The notes under the pieces were generated by a model, which did not search any database, was not told the DNA's origin, and saw nothing but the letters and a program-made list of their open reading frames with translations. A DNA stretch of 64,000 bases from NCBI RefSeq assembly GCF_964275005.1, contig NC_092700.1, forward strand, positions 18,199,649 to 18,263,648. Direction: 5' to 3'. This DNA is from Diadema setosum (lineage: Eukaryota > Echinodermata > Echinoidea > Diadematoida > Diadematidae). Positions 42,750-52,344 of this stretch are shown here, one piece after another (positions within the stretch are counted from its first letter, which is position 1; each line of letters starts with the position of its first letter). Made by a program: the position numbers and the translations under genes.

Positions 42750-43287
42750 ATGCCCCGACCCAAGAGATCCAAGAGTTGTGGCCATTCAGGTAGTTAAACA
42801 CCGAAAGAATAATGTCATTCAAACAAGGGTAGAAGTAGAAGAAGTGCAGGAAGAGAGAATGGAGACGGAAGAGGAGATCAATGACGAGCAGAGACAGGTA
42901 AAAGAACAAGACACCAAACTAGACCAGGTCCAAGCTCAAACTACTGAGCATCAGGCCTCGCCTGTCGAATTGGTTGGGGAGGAAAATGAACCCATTTTTC
43001 TCCACTCGCAAGGTTCTCCGTCTGGCACGCCAGGGAAGACGGAAAAAAAAGAAAAGAACAAAGAAGTCCACCCCAAACAAGAAGTCCACCCCGAAGAAGT
43101 CCACCCCGAAGAGACGAAAAACACCTTACTGCATACACATTCACTGAAGAGCAAGAAGTAGAATAAGCAGAGTGGTACAGAGATCACGGTTGTCTGTATA
43201 ACAGGCGACTAAAGTCATACAAGGATACTGCAAAGAAGACAACGCTAATCGAAGAGAAGGCCAAGGAGTACGATCCGGTGTGCTCCG
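42750..43287 (+). pseudogene. MADF-domain protein of the Harbinger element, 5' exon, broken
   Basis: ATG at 42750 begins MPRPKRSKSCGHS, then a Glu-rich stretch continues in another frame (42778 on), a Lys/Pro-rich stretch (KKSTPKKSTPKRRKTP) in a third, and the MADF helix region (AEWYRDHGCLYNRRLKSYKD, TTLIEEKAKEYDP) in yet another. At least two indels, one at the A8 tract near 43043 and one near 43130, plus an in-frame TAA at about 43163, disrupt it. Donor GTAAGT follows at 43288. MADF proteins are DNA-binding partners encoded beside the transposase in many Harbinger elements. I describe the breaks and do not infer a product. Confidence 0.7.
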
Positions 43288-43606
43288 GTAAGTGAAGATG
43301 AATATTGATATCTATTATTTTAGGGGGGCTCTGGCGGCAAAACGGAGTTTCGCTAAATATATTTTGTTGAATTCATTACCATGATTACTACTATGATTAT
43401 GATTGCCATAATTATCGAAAATCCTGTAAAAAACTGACATGACATGCATAATATTTAGTCCTGAAAATTTTGACCCCCACATTTCGTTTATCCCGTTAGC
43501 AAGCTATATACTTTACTGTATGAGAAACAAGAATTAAATAAAGTTATTTGTTTCTTTCCATTAATTTATGTGATTTAAATTCCCAGTGTTCGATTTTTTT
43601 TTTCAG

Positions 43607-43785
43607 TTGAACAGCTGAACAATTTCCTCAAGTCTATAAGGACACAGTACAGCCGTCTGACGAACCCAAAGTCTGGAAAGGGGACCAGAGACACACCTTA
43701 CAGTGAGAGAGATGAGTGGATTCTCAATACATTCCGCGTCCTGGAGGGACATATTGTGAGGATGAAAGGGAGAACATTGGGAAGG
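43607..43785 (+). pseudogene. MADF-domain protein, second exon
   Basis: Acceptor tttttttttcag, donor GTAAAT. Encodes VEQLNNFLKSIRTQYSRLTN, PKSGKGTRDTPYSERDEWIL and NTFRVLEGHIVRMKGRTLGR without a stop. It carries the second half of the MADF fold (SIRTQYSRL, then the WIL...FL helix). It joins in phase to the first exon; the LINE inserted about 100 bases downstream, in the following intron. Confidence 0.75.
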
Positions 43786-43806
43786 GTAAATATGCATTTT
43801 ATTTTA

Positions 43807-46641
43807 TTAAGATCTGTAATAAGCTACATTTAAACAAAATATTGAAATCGCCACTGAATACATTAATAGGTGATTAAACATTATGATAATGAACTGGCAA
43901 ACAATTTTGCATTTGGCTGTAAAAATTTCTTTCCTTACTATAATCATAATGCAGTTGAGGGCACTTTTATTACGTCCATAAAAACCAAATAATTTATTTT
44001 GATTTGTAAGCTTAATATGAATAGCATTACGGGACAGCCAAAACTCAAGTTTTGACCATATCTCGTTTGAATATATACAAGAACAAAATATATGCATAAT
44101 TGTTTCTTCGCTGTTATTACAAAAAGTACATAAGTTATCTGTTACAAACTTAAATCTCAATAAAGCGTCTTTCATATAAAGAATTCTATTTAACATCTTG
44201 AACTGAAACCACCTCATATTTACATCGACAGTTGAATAAAAGAGAATTTGGTAATAAAAGCTCCAAATGATATTGTCAAAATCAAACTCCTGTTTCCATT
44301 TTATAAGACTTTTACATTCCTTTGTCTTATGTTTTAAAAAAGCCTGGTAGATATGTGCCCAACCTTTTTTCACTTTCAGAATTAAAAACAATGTTTCAGG
44401 GATAATACATGTAGGTTCCATAATCTTAGGTATGACATTTTTATTATAACCAAATCGAATAGCATTACATAAACCATAATATTGAAGAAAGTTTACTTGT
44501 ACATTGTATTTACGTTGAAAATCAAAATATGAAAGAAATTTTCCATCTGTTTCTAGAATATCGTTAACAAAACCTACCCCCTTAACACACCATGACTTAT
44601 AATAAATTACATTATTATTAACTTGTATTCTAGGATTGTTCCAAAGGGGTTGACATGCGATATTATCTACAATGTACTGAGTTAGATCTGAAAAGGCTAA
44701 TAATACCTCTTTCCAAAATGGGTTGCGCATTGAGATGGCTAATTCTTTGTAATGTTCAGCCCCCATGAATAAGTGGAGAGATGTGTATGATGGAGGCAAG
44801 AATGATTGGAACATATGTAAAGTGAGATTTTCGTTACTTGGATAACAAAATAATCTTCTTATCCATGATATTCTGAGTGATTTAGAATGTATAAAAATAT
44901 CTGTCATTTTAACCCCACCATCACTGTATAATTGGCACATTTGTTTCCTACTTATTTTATCGGGTTTATCGTGCCATATAAATTTATAAAAAGATCGGTT
45001 AACATCATTCATAATTTCTAATTTTGGTTCTGGAAGAGATAAAAGCAAATAATTCAGTTTGGGTATCAATAAAGATTTTACTGTCGTTACTCTCCCTAAG
45101 GGAATCAATGTTCTTTTCAGCCATATCGCTATCTGACATTTTATCTCTTTAACCTTTTCTTGATAATTGTGATTAACCATTTCAGATAATTTAACTGAAA
45201 AGTCAATGCCCAGGTACCTGAAATATCCTTCAGATATCCAATTTAATTTGTACTCGTGTAAAATCTCTTTTTTGAAAGTTCTGTTCTTCCCAATCCATAT
45301 TACTTGAGTTTTAGTTACGTTAATTTTGAGGTTGGACATATTTGCAAATTCATTAAGTATTGTAAGAGCACTTTGTAAATCCTGGGTTGAACCGTTGAGT
45401 GTCAAAAGGGTATCATCTGCATATTGCAAAAGTTTAAGCGATTTCCCATTCATATGCAATCCAACTAAAGAATCCCAGTGTCGTATTAGGATACCAAGTA
45501 TTTCACTGACTAACAAAAAGAGGTAGGGGGACAAAGGATCTCCCTGGCGACACCCTCGTCCTATTTCAAATCTATCTGTACAGTATCCGTTAACTAATAT
45601 ACAAGAGGATGCATTTGCATAAAATAACTTGATCCATTTCTTTACAGATGGACCGAAGTGAAAAAAATCTAGGACCTTGAATAGAAAAGTATGCGATACG
45701 GAATCGAAAGCTTTTTCGAAATCGACAACAAGAAGCATGCCTGCTATATCATTTAATTCAGTATAAAGTAGCGTGTCATATAATAGACGTATATTTTCGC
45801 CAATGAAGCGACCACTCAAAAATCCTGTTTGATTTTCATGTATTAAAAAAGACAAAACGCCCTTGAGTCTATTTGCAATACAACCGGATGCCAATTTGTA
45901 AACTACATTCAGTAAAGCGATCGGGCGCCAATTTTTTAACAAATGTCTAGGTTTATTTCCTTTAGGAATCAAGGTTATTATTCTCATTTTTTGTGAGTTT
46001 GACAATTGTCCTGAGAAATACGCATAATTCAGTGATCTTACAAGAAAGTATTTAATATCTTCCCAAAAGTAATGATAAAATTCTACAGTAAAACCATCCT
46101 GTCCGGGAGATTTATTATTTTTCATGAGTTTTAAAGTGGAATAGACCTCATCAACACTAAACGGACCTTCTAATAAAGAGGACAATTGTGAAGACAACTT
46201 AGGAATGTCAGGATGATTTAATAACATTTCCAAGTTAATTTCATCAGTTTCTTTTTCTGCATAAAGATTAGAGTAAAAATCAAACACTTCCTTAAGTATG
46301 TCATTTTGTTTATCTAAAATATCACCATTTTCGGTGGATAACTGACGTATTTCTTTATTGATATTATTTTGCTTTTCCAAATTTAAAAAGAATTTAGAAG
46401 GTTTTTCACCAAACTCCATCCACTTTATCCGAGATCTAATCACAATTCCTTCATTTGTTTTTAAACGGAAAACTTCTAGTTCTAATTTCAATTTTTCAAT
46501 TTCCTCTAATATGGAATTCTTATCATTTAAAATTATCAATATTCTTTCTAATTCTTCAATTTTCTTTTCTAAATCCTTTTCCCTATTCACACTTTGTTTT
46601 TTAACGAAAGAAGCATATGAAGCAGTTTTTGAACAAATCAT
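43807..46641 (-). CDS. LINE ORF2 fragment: reverse transcriptase of an L1/Tx1-like retrotransposon (inverted segment)
   Basis: Open for 944 codons. Residues 1-60 are the coiled link after the (missing) endonuclease. About 220-460 is the reverse transcriptase, with IITLIPKGNKP, NWRPIALLNVVYKL, DFEKAFDSVSH (307-317), GRGCRQGDPLSPYLF (361-375) and YADD (407-410). The C-terminal part has the CTFCNNSEETIMHIFCSC zinc-knuckle. The style of RT (DFEKAFDSVSH, FFHFGPSVKKWI) fits the L1/Tx1 group. The apurinic endonuclease domain that should precede residue 1 is lost by 5' truncation. Residues 916-944 are not LINE: beyond 43895 the frame reads through the target duplication and Harbinger DNA to a chance stop. 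The RT core is intact, but the copy is dead by truncation and inversion. Confidence 0.93.
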   Translation of the reverse strand: MICSKTASYASFVKKQSVNREKDLEKKIEELERILIILNDKNSILEEIEKLKLELEVFRLKTNEGIVIRSRIKWMEFGEKPSKFFLNLEKQNNINKEIRQLSTENGDILDKQNDILKEVFDFYSNLYAEKETDEINLEMLLNHPDIPKLSSQLSSLLEGPFSVDEVYSTLKLMKNNKSPGQDGFTVEFYHYFWEDIKYFLVRSLNYAYFSGQLSNSQKMRIITLIPKGNKPRHLLKNWRPIALLNVVYKLASGCIANRLKGVLSFLIHENQTGFLSGRFIGENIRLLYDTLLYTELNDIAGMLLVVDFEKAFDSVSHTFLFKVLDFFHFGPSVKKWIKLFYANASSCILVNGYCTDRFEIGRGCRQGDPLSPYLFLLVSEILGILIRHWDSLVGLHMNGKSLKLLQYADDTLLTLNGSTQDLQSALTILNEFANMSNLKINVTKTQVIWIGKNRTFKKEILHEYKLNWISEGYFRYLGIDFSVKLSEMVNHNYQEKVKEIKCQIAIWLKRTLIPLGRVTTVKSLLIPKLNYLLLSLPEPKLEIMNDVNRSFYKFIWHDKPDKISRKQMCQLYSDGGVKMTDIFIHSKSLRISWIRRLFCYPSNENLTLHMFQSFLPPSYTSLHLFMGAEHYKELAISMRNPFWKEVLLAFSDLTQYIVDNIACQPLWNNPRIQVNNNVIYYKSWCVKGVGFVNDILETDGKFLSYFDFQRKYNVQVNFLQYYGLCNAIRFGYNKNVIPKIMEPTCIIPETLFLILKVKKGWAHIYQAFLKHKTKECKSLIKWKQEFDFDNIIWSFYYQILFYSTVDVNMRWFQFKMLNRILYMKDALLRFKFVTDNLCTFCNNSEETIMHIFCSCIYSNEIWSKLEFWLSRNAIHIKLTNQNKLFGFYGRNKSALNCIMIIVRKEIFTAKCKIVCQFIIIMFNHLLMYSVAISIFCLNVAYYRS
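43880..43894. repeat. LINE target-site duplication, left copy
   Basis: ATTATGATAATGAAC, identical to 46966-46980. It marks the left limit of the LINE insertion inside the Harbinger element. Confidence 0.9.
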
Positions 46642-46965
46642 GTCAGCGATAAAAAGTTATTATGATATGGAAAAGTATATATGTAAAACAAATCTGAAAG
46701 AAAAGAAATTTATGAAAAAGCGGTTACATTTTACTAAATGTTTCTGATTGTGTTTTCTTATGAAATGATTTGTCAGTTAATTTTCTGACACTTTGAAAAG
46801 AATTTGCAATTTATAATTGATTTTTGTAACTGTTTGCTGTTCTTATTGTATTTAGAATGGCCAAGAATATCATGTGTTAAATCTGCATGTACATACATAT
46901 CTCTTTTTGTATATATTTGTGTGTATGATATTATCTAATAAAGGAACCCTGTGGAAGGGGAAAAA
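43895..46965. mobile_element. L1/Tx1-like LINE insertion with 5' inversion (twin priming)
   Basis: Between identical 15-bp target duplications, the ORF2 body runs on the - strand from about 46641 down to 43895. The ORF2 C-terminus (ending KFMKKRLHFTKCF), a 3' UTR, AATAAA at 46937-46942 and a short A tail at 46961-46965 run on the + strand. The join lies near 46640. The left end breaks off at KEIFTAKCKIVC, just before where the + strand part resumes (SAIKSYYDMEKYIC), so only a few codons are lost. This arrangement is the known product of twin priming by L1-type elements. Confidence 0.9.
46642..46965 (+). pseudogene. LINE ORF2 C-terminal end, 3' UTR and A tail (sense segment)
   Basis: 46642-46747 encodes SAIKSYYDMEKYICKTNLKE and KKFMKKRLHFTKCF then TGA, a typical LINE ORF2 terminus. 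46748-46960 is 3' UTR with AATAAA. It is in the orientation opposite to the rest of the ORF. Confidence 0.85.
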
Positions 46966-46980
46966 ATTATGATAATGAAC
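46966..46980. repeat. LINE target-site duplication, right copy
   Basis: ATTATGATAATGAAC, identical to 43880-43894, directly after the A tail. Confidence 0.9.
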
Positions 46981-47251
46981 ATTATTCTGTATTAAAGAAA
47001 AGGAAAAGTAAAGTGTTACATTACTGTCATTAATCTCAAGATCTCACGATATGTTTTATTACGTGTGCAGAACATTTTGCTTAACTGTGATTTTTTTGTT
47101 TTTGTTTCAGTACTCTCGAGATAATTTCGTGATACCGTATAATTCCTGGTTAACTGCTCAATAACTTACTAGTTTTGTGTAACATGGTGAAATATAAACG
47201 ATGTACCCTTATGAGTATTGAAGTGACTGGTATCCTTTTATTATGTTGTAG

Positions 47252-47368
47252 CTCCTCCAGCGAGCAGATGAGGTCAGAGATCTACGAAGGTCTTATTTCG
47301 CCTTGTCATATCCCCCCGCAAGACCGTCCAGGTCTTCACCAGCTAACTCCGCCATCAGCGTCTCATAG
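47252..47368 (+). pseudogene. Possible 3' exon of the MADF gene
   Basis: Acceptor ttttattatgttgtag, then 38 codons (LLQRADEVRDLRRSYFALSY, PPARPSRSSPANSAISVS) and TAG, in phase 0 as left by the second exon. It overlaps the antisense transposase fragment, so one of the two readings may be coincidental. Confidence 0.35.
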
Positions 47369-47550
47369 TGTCCGTACTTTGGCCTCCTCAACAACCAGGG
47401 TCTTGTCCAAAACCTCCTTTGAAGCATTTTGGTCCTCTCTTGAGCATCTCTTTTTCTGCGGCGCCTCCTTGACAACAGGGTCGCACCAATCGTGCAGAAG
47501 ATCAGGGTCTCTTCTTCTTCAAGCAGAGCGAAAATGCTTCTGGCATCCAT
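47293..47550 (-). pseudogene. Harbinger transposase, N-terminal fragment
   Basis: ATG at 47550 starts MDARSIFALLEEEE, then an Arg-rich run (SRRRRRKRDAQERTK) and RRFWTRPWLLRRPKYGHYET with LMAELAGEDLDGL, which is the characteristic N-terminus of Harbinger/PIF transposases (HARBI1 family). The frame then ends at TAA (47293), and no DDE catalytic region is found before the LINE, so about three quarters of the protein is missing. The longer frame starting at 47664 runs into the CGAGTT array and is not the real start. Confidence 0.75.
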
Positions 47551-47579
47551 CTTTGAGCGCCAAAAATGTGCATTTCCCG

Positions 47580-47876
47580 CCCCTCGATCGTATAAAACTC
47601 TTATTACTCGTGATAAAATCTTGACAACTCGTTTAAAGCTCGCTTTAAGTCGTATAAAGGTCACTGCAACTCATACTAAGCTCGGTATGTCTCGTTTCGA
47701 GCTCGGTTCACTCGTACAGCGAGCGTAGTGAACTCGGCGTTGAGTCTTATATCACTCATGCAAATTCCAGAATAAAAAATACATTTCGCGCGAGTTTGTG
47801 CGAGTTAACGCGAGTTGGAGCTCGCACAGCTCGCGCACGACTCGCGACTCCAACTCGCCAAAGTGTAAACGTTGCT
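47580..47876. repeat. Right sub-terminal array of CGAGTT/AACTCG words
   Basis: Continues from the transposase start to the right end with ACTCGT, AACTCG, GCTCG and GCGAGTT words every 8-15 bases, the mirror of the left array. The last 40 bases are GCGAGTTGGAGCTCGCAC-type text before the terminal inverted repeat. Confidence 0.75.
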
Positions 47877-47989
47877 TAAGAGGGTATATTTGTTTTCAGA
47901 TTCCAGCATGATAAGATGGCAACTCATCACAAGCAGTCAAACAATATCATTTCCACGTGATTTTAACAAAAGTGCAATTTCAATTACCC

Positions 47990-50900
47990 CATTATTCAAT
48001 TCAGTTCAATTCAGTTCAGTTCAATTTAATTCAATTTAATTCAGTTGGATTCAATTCAAGTCAAACTTGTACTTTTTCCAATGTCAGAATGTACAAAGAA
48101 ATGGACCTAGTGTGTGAAACTTGACAATTTTATCGAATACACACGTCAAGTGGCAAAGAATAACATCTTCATGTCTATGATCAGTACACGAAGATGACTG
48201 TATGTAATATACAAACATGTACATTCTGCCCCCCCCCCCCAAAAAAAATGAAGGTACCAACTCAAAGGACTATGCTTAAGCTATTATGGGTACCTAAGAG
48301 GAAGCAAGGAAATGGGGGGGGGGGGGTGAAGATCTTACAACTACTAAGAGTGCGGGAATAATTAGGAAAAATTGAAAAACAATAAAAAGGAAGTGGGGGA
48401 AAAAGAGGAAACAAAAAAATAGGGAGGAAGGAGATGAGACAGTAAAAAAAAAAAAAGCCTCTGAGCTCAATTCGTACATCAAAGGTCAAAGCCCACAGAC
48501 ATGACACTATGCTCATGTTGGCTGAATATGACAGACAACGATCACACATAAATAGAATGGTAGACTTTTCCTCAATAATTTATTTAATTATCAATAAGAA
48601 TGCAAAAGAATTGTAGAAGTTCTACACATTTCCATGGAACTAGCTGTCTCATCCCTTTACTACTTGTTAGGCATTATTTCATCCTACGGTCCAACTCATC
48701 TTTCCATATACTATAGTGTACATAGGCCTTATAAATTATATAGTAATAAGTAAGAATGTGCCGACTTTATGGTAAAGGTTCATTTACATTAAACGGTAAC
48801 TGCTCACATTATCTCGCAGACAGCAGAATTTCTCATTTTTATATAATGATTAAGTGGGTTTTTTTTTTTAATCCATGAAAGTGAACATCTCCATACAACA
48901 CTGATACTCAGCCAGTAAATTCCGACATTTTTGTTTTATATTGTTGTCTTTCTTGAGCTACTTGGTGTAAAACAACCAGGGCTGGACATTTTATAAATGC
49001 TGTATCCGATAATGCACTATAAGGAAACTTTGAATATTGTGGAATTTGTGGTTCACAATAGGAAATAAACGCGAAGTATCTCAACGGAGTTAGAATGTGT
49101 CTTAATTTGCACGAAAAAAAAAATCACTGGTACACTAATGTTCGATAGGGTATTACTTACTCAACAACATAGCAAGACTCAGATAGTGAGAAATAGCTGC
49201 AATGTAATTACAACTGGACTATGGTAAGGTTCGCTGACAAATTAGCAGATTCACCCATCACATGTGTCAGTATTTAAGATCGAGCCCATTATCATAATAA
49301 TCATATTTATATAGACAGTTTCTCTGGTCATTCTGAATAAAGCAATATGAGGGAGAGCAACACATTACTGCGCATAAACTGGCGGTATAATCAAGGAGGT
49401 ACTAGGCAATCCTCCTTGGTATAATAACATTGTCTTACTGACTGCGATTTGAAGCCCGAAAATGTGTAGCCCACTGGCGAAGGTCACACTTCTGAATAGA
49501 AGCATTATGATTTATATGCGACTACATAAAGGAAAGACACCCACTCACACAGTAATACATACCAACGGTACCCACTATGATCTAATACCGTGTATACACA
49601 TATTGCACATGATATTAATATACACATATCCATACACTCAGTGGTAGGCAAGCATCTTATTTTCGGATCCTTACCTACTTACGCAGCAGGGAGTAAGGGC
49701 ATCCCCATTCACAGAGAGAGCGAGAAAGGGCGAGACAAAATACTAACAGTACAGCTCCTAGTCCTATGTATTCAGCGGCTTCGATGATTTGGCGAAGGTA
49801 TACCACACATTGTGAAATTTAGAACGCAATGGCTACAAGAATGCTCTTCCCCGTGTCTCCGCTTATGTAGGGAGTCTGGCACATGAACTTCAGCGGGTTG
49901 TGTACACCAAGTGCAAGTGTATACGAGACGGGCAGTGGTAATCGCTTTCCTCTTCGGATGGCAGACACCATAAGACTCTCATTATAATACAATACATCCA
50001 GCCTTGTGTCGATAGGGAAAAACAGATGCAGGGCCGCGGCTCTCGCTCGCGATAGCGCCAGAGCCGAGCCGTGTTTTAAGAGCAACGGGATGACCCCAAA
50101 TGTCACGGGCTTAACTCGCCTATCGGCTCCAGTGACAGCAGAGGTCACTGCAGGCCACAAATCACGCGCGACCCTGGATACAGGGCGAGGCCAGGTGGTT
50201 GGTAGACTGATGGAGGAGGAGGAGGAGGAGGAGGAGGAGGAGGAGGAGGAGGAGGGGAGGAGGTGGAGGAGGAAGAAACGGTTTCCTACTCCCAGAAATC
50301 TCAGGATATCCCCGTCTCCACCCTTTCCTGCATCATCCCCATATTTACCTCTATTATCTCCGCAGGCCATGTTCGATCTTGTGATTGTTTAATTCCTTTT
50401 TTAAACTGTTTTTATTTATATCATGATGATGATGATTTTTTTTTTGGGGGGGGGGGGAGGGGGGTAGTCATGATACAACTCACTCCTTTTTATCCCCCCT
50501 CGTCTGCTCGTTTGATATGACTACACAGGGGAGGTGTTTAAAAAGAATACTATAGCTCCTTGTTTATATACACTCTCCAGACATGTTGTGCTATTTATAG
50601 AAAAGTTGAAACAAAACTGCCGGAGAAAGACGGCGATAGAAAGAAAAAAACAAAGAAAGAAGAAAGGAAGGATATCAGCGCGTTTAGGCGGCTGAAATAC
50701 CACCACCAAAGACGATAGTATACATCAGCGTCTACATGTCCCTGGATCACGCGATTTACAAGTTCAAGCAGTAACCTCCTTTTCTCAACTCACCAGTGAC
50801 GCGTCCCAAAAAAAAAGTACCCAGCTATAATGATATACATACTTGAAACATGATCCATAGTGTAGCGCATGAGGTTGGGGAGGGCCATAATTCTCTTTTT

Positions 50901-51500
50901 GTTCTAATTCGCTCTTCGGTATTTGGTGTGTATTGCGAGTGAGGGCATGTTGTGGGAATATTATGTGCGTTTGTTTTGGGAGATGACGTGGGTACTCTAT
51001 CGGCAGCAAAAACAAAATTGCCCAGAAAAATAGGTACCGTTTCTCCTTACGGTTGTTTGTTGACAAAGAAAGTAAGTGGTGATTAATATTCAATTCAATT
51101 CCATTCAATTTTTGCTTTAATTTCATTATATATTAATGACAAGGCATGCATGATCTATAATGTAGGCCCCTATAAAGATTGTGAGCAATTACCAAAGTAA
51201 AGATTTAAGATAGTGAAAACATTGAAGAAACAAATTTAAGCGAGGTTAAAAAATATGGGGAAACAGATAAACTATAATATGATTATATAGGTATTGATTT
51301 TAACAATGATATGATATTGTGCATATTTGAATTGCTTAAATACTTATTAATGCAACTATTTACTTTCCCACATTACTTCTACATTAACTTAACAACGTTG
51401 TAAGTTGTTTTAGAAGTGGTGAGTCAAGAAAAAGAATGACGTAGTAGTTGAAGGAGCAGTCATGGCGTTGAAAAGTTAATAGAATGTTATAAGATACGTG
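47990..51500. other. Intergenic, no supported gene
   Basis: Contains an imperfect AATTCAGTTC tract (48000-48055), G/C and A runs (48230, 48312, 48442), a GGA run (50211-50257) and a G run (50444). The 49819-50370 frame is discussed under rejected items. A GC-rich patch at 50030-50200 is the only departure from the AT-rich background. Confidence 0.4.
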
Positions 51501-51509
51501 TTCGTGTCA

Positions 51510-52020
51510 GTTATAGTTCGTTATTTGGAAGGTTCACCAATCCGAAAATGAAATAATGCTAATTCGTTACTCCGAAGGCTCGTTATTCCGAAGGTTCGTT
51601 ATTCTGAAGGTTGAGTCGTTAGCACACACCTTCTATTCATTTTCGGATAAACGAACCTTATTTTTTTTTCCGGATAATATAACAAACCTTCGGGGAAAAA
51701 AACAAACAGCCTTACATGTGTATTTCATTTTCGGATTAACAAACCTTTGGAAAAAATGAGCCTTTATAGGAAGGAATAATCATAGCATGGCGTTTAGAAG
51801 TTACAAGAGTTCTTGCCGTGTAGTTCGTGTCGGTTGGAGATTCGTTATTACAAAGGTTTGTCATAGCAAGCATACTTCAAGTCATTTTTGGATTGACGAA
51901 ATTTTCGAGGTATACAACGATCAAAATGTCATTTTCGGATCTACGAATATCAAGGTAAAGACCTATAGAGAATTCGCGTGTTTAAGGAAAAGGAACGTTC
52001 GAAATAACGAACATCACTCG
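51510..52020. repeat. Decayed array of TTCGTTATTCCGAAGG units
   Basis: Units such as TTCGTTACTCCGAAGGCTCG, TTATTCCGAAGGTTCG and CATTTTCGGATAAACGAACC appear in both orientations, ending around ATTTTCGGATCTACGAATATC and GAACGTTCGAAATAACGAAC. It is the same family as 57850-58322 but more diverged. Confidence 0.6.
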
Positions 52021-52212
52021 TTCGTGTCATGTAATATGTCTGCAACTAAGCATATTAAGCTGCTGCATCGCTACCAAGCTAAGTGTTGTTATAATTATAT
52101 CACTGAAGGAGCCATCTCATTCTAGCCCTGTGTTCTCAGTGTCCTGACTTATATTCACTTCGTTCTTTTAATTCCTACCACTGTCATAACACAAGCAAAA
52201 TAATAACAAGAA

Positions 52213-52342
<130 letters not shown>

Positions 52343-52344
52343 TG

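Larger units (their letters stand above)
42088..47876. mobile_element. Harbinger-type DNA transposon, internally deleted, with nested LINE
   Basis: The ends are AGCAGCGTTTACACTTTGGC then GAGTTG (left) and the complement with one difference (right, ending GTGTAAACGTTGCT), flanked on both sides by TAA (42085-42087, 47877-47879). The 3-bp TWA duplication is the Harbinger (PIF) hallmark. About 500 bases inside the left end and 300 inside the right end are packed with CGAGTT/AACTCG words. The interior holds a broken MADF-domain gene (+) and the N-terminal part of a Harbinger transposase (-), the two proteins expected of this superfamily. The DDE catalytic region is absent, and a 3.07-kb LINE insertion splits the element, so it cannot be autonomous. 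Confidence 0.9.

Noticed and set aside
47551..47664. Upstream extension of the transposase frame (MTFIRLKASFKRVVK...)
   Set aside because: These codons fall in the CGAGTT sub-terminal array; the family-like protein starts at 47550.
49819..50370. 183-codon - strand frame with a poly-Ser run, and a 128-codon + strand frame with poly-Glu over the same DNA
   Set aside because: Both are driven by the GGA repeat at 50211-50257 and by GC-rich sequence; neither shows a domain or supporting splice signals, and they exclude each other.
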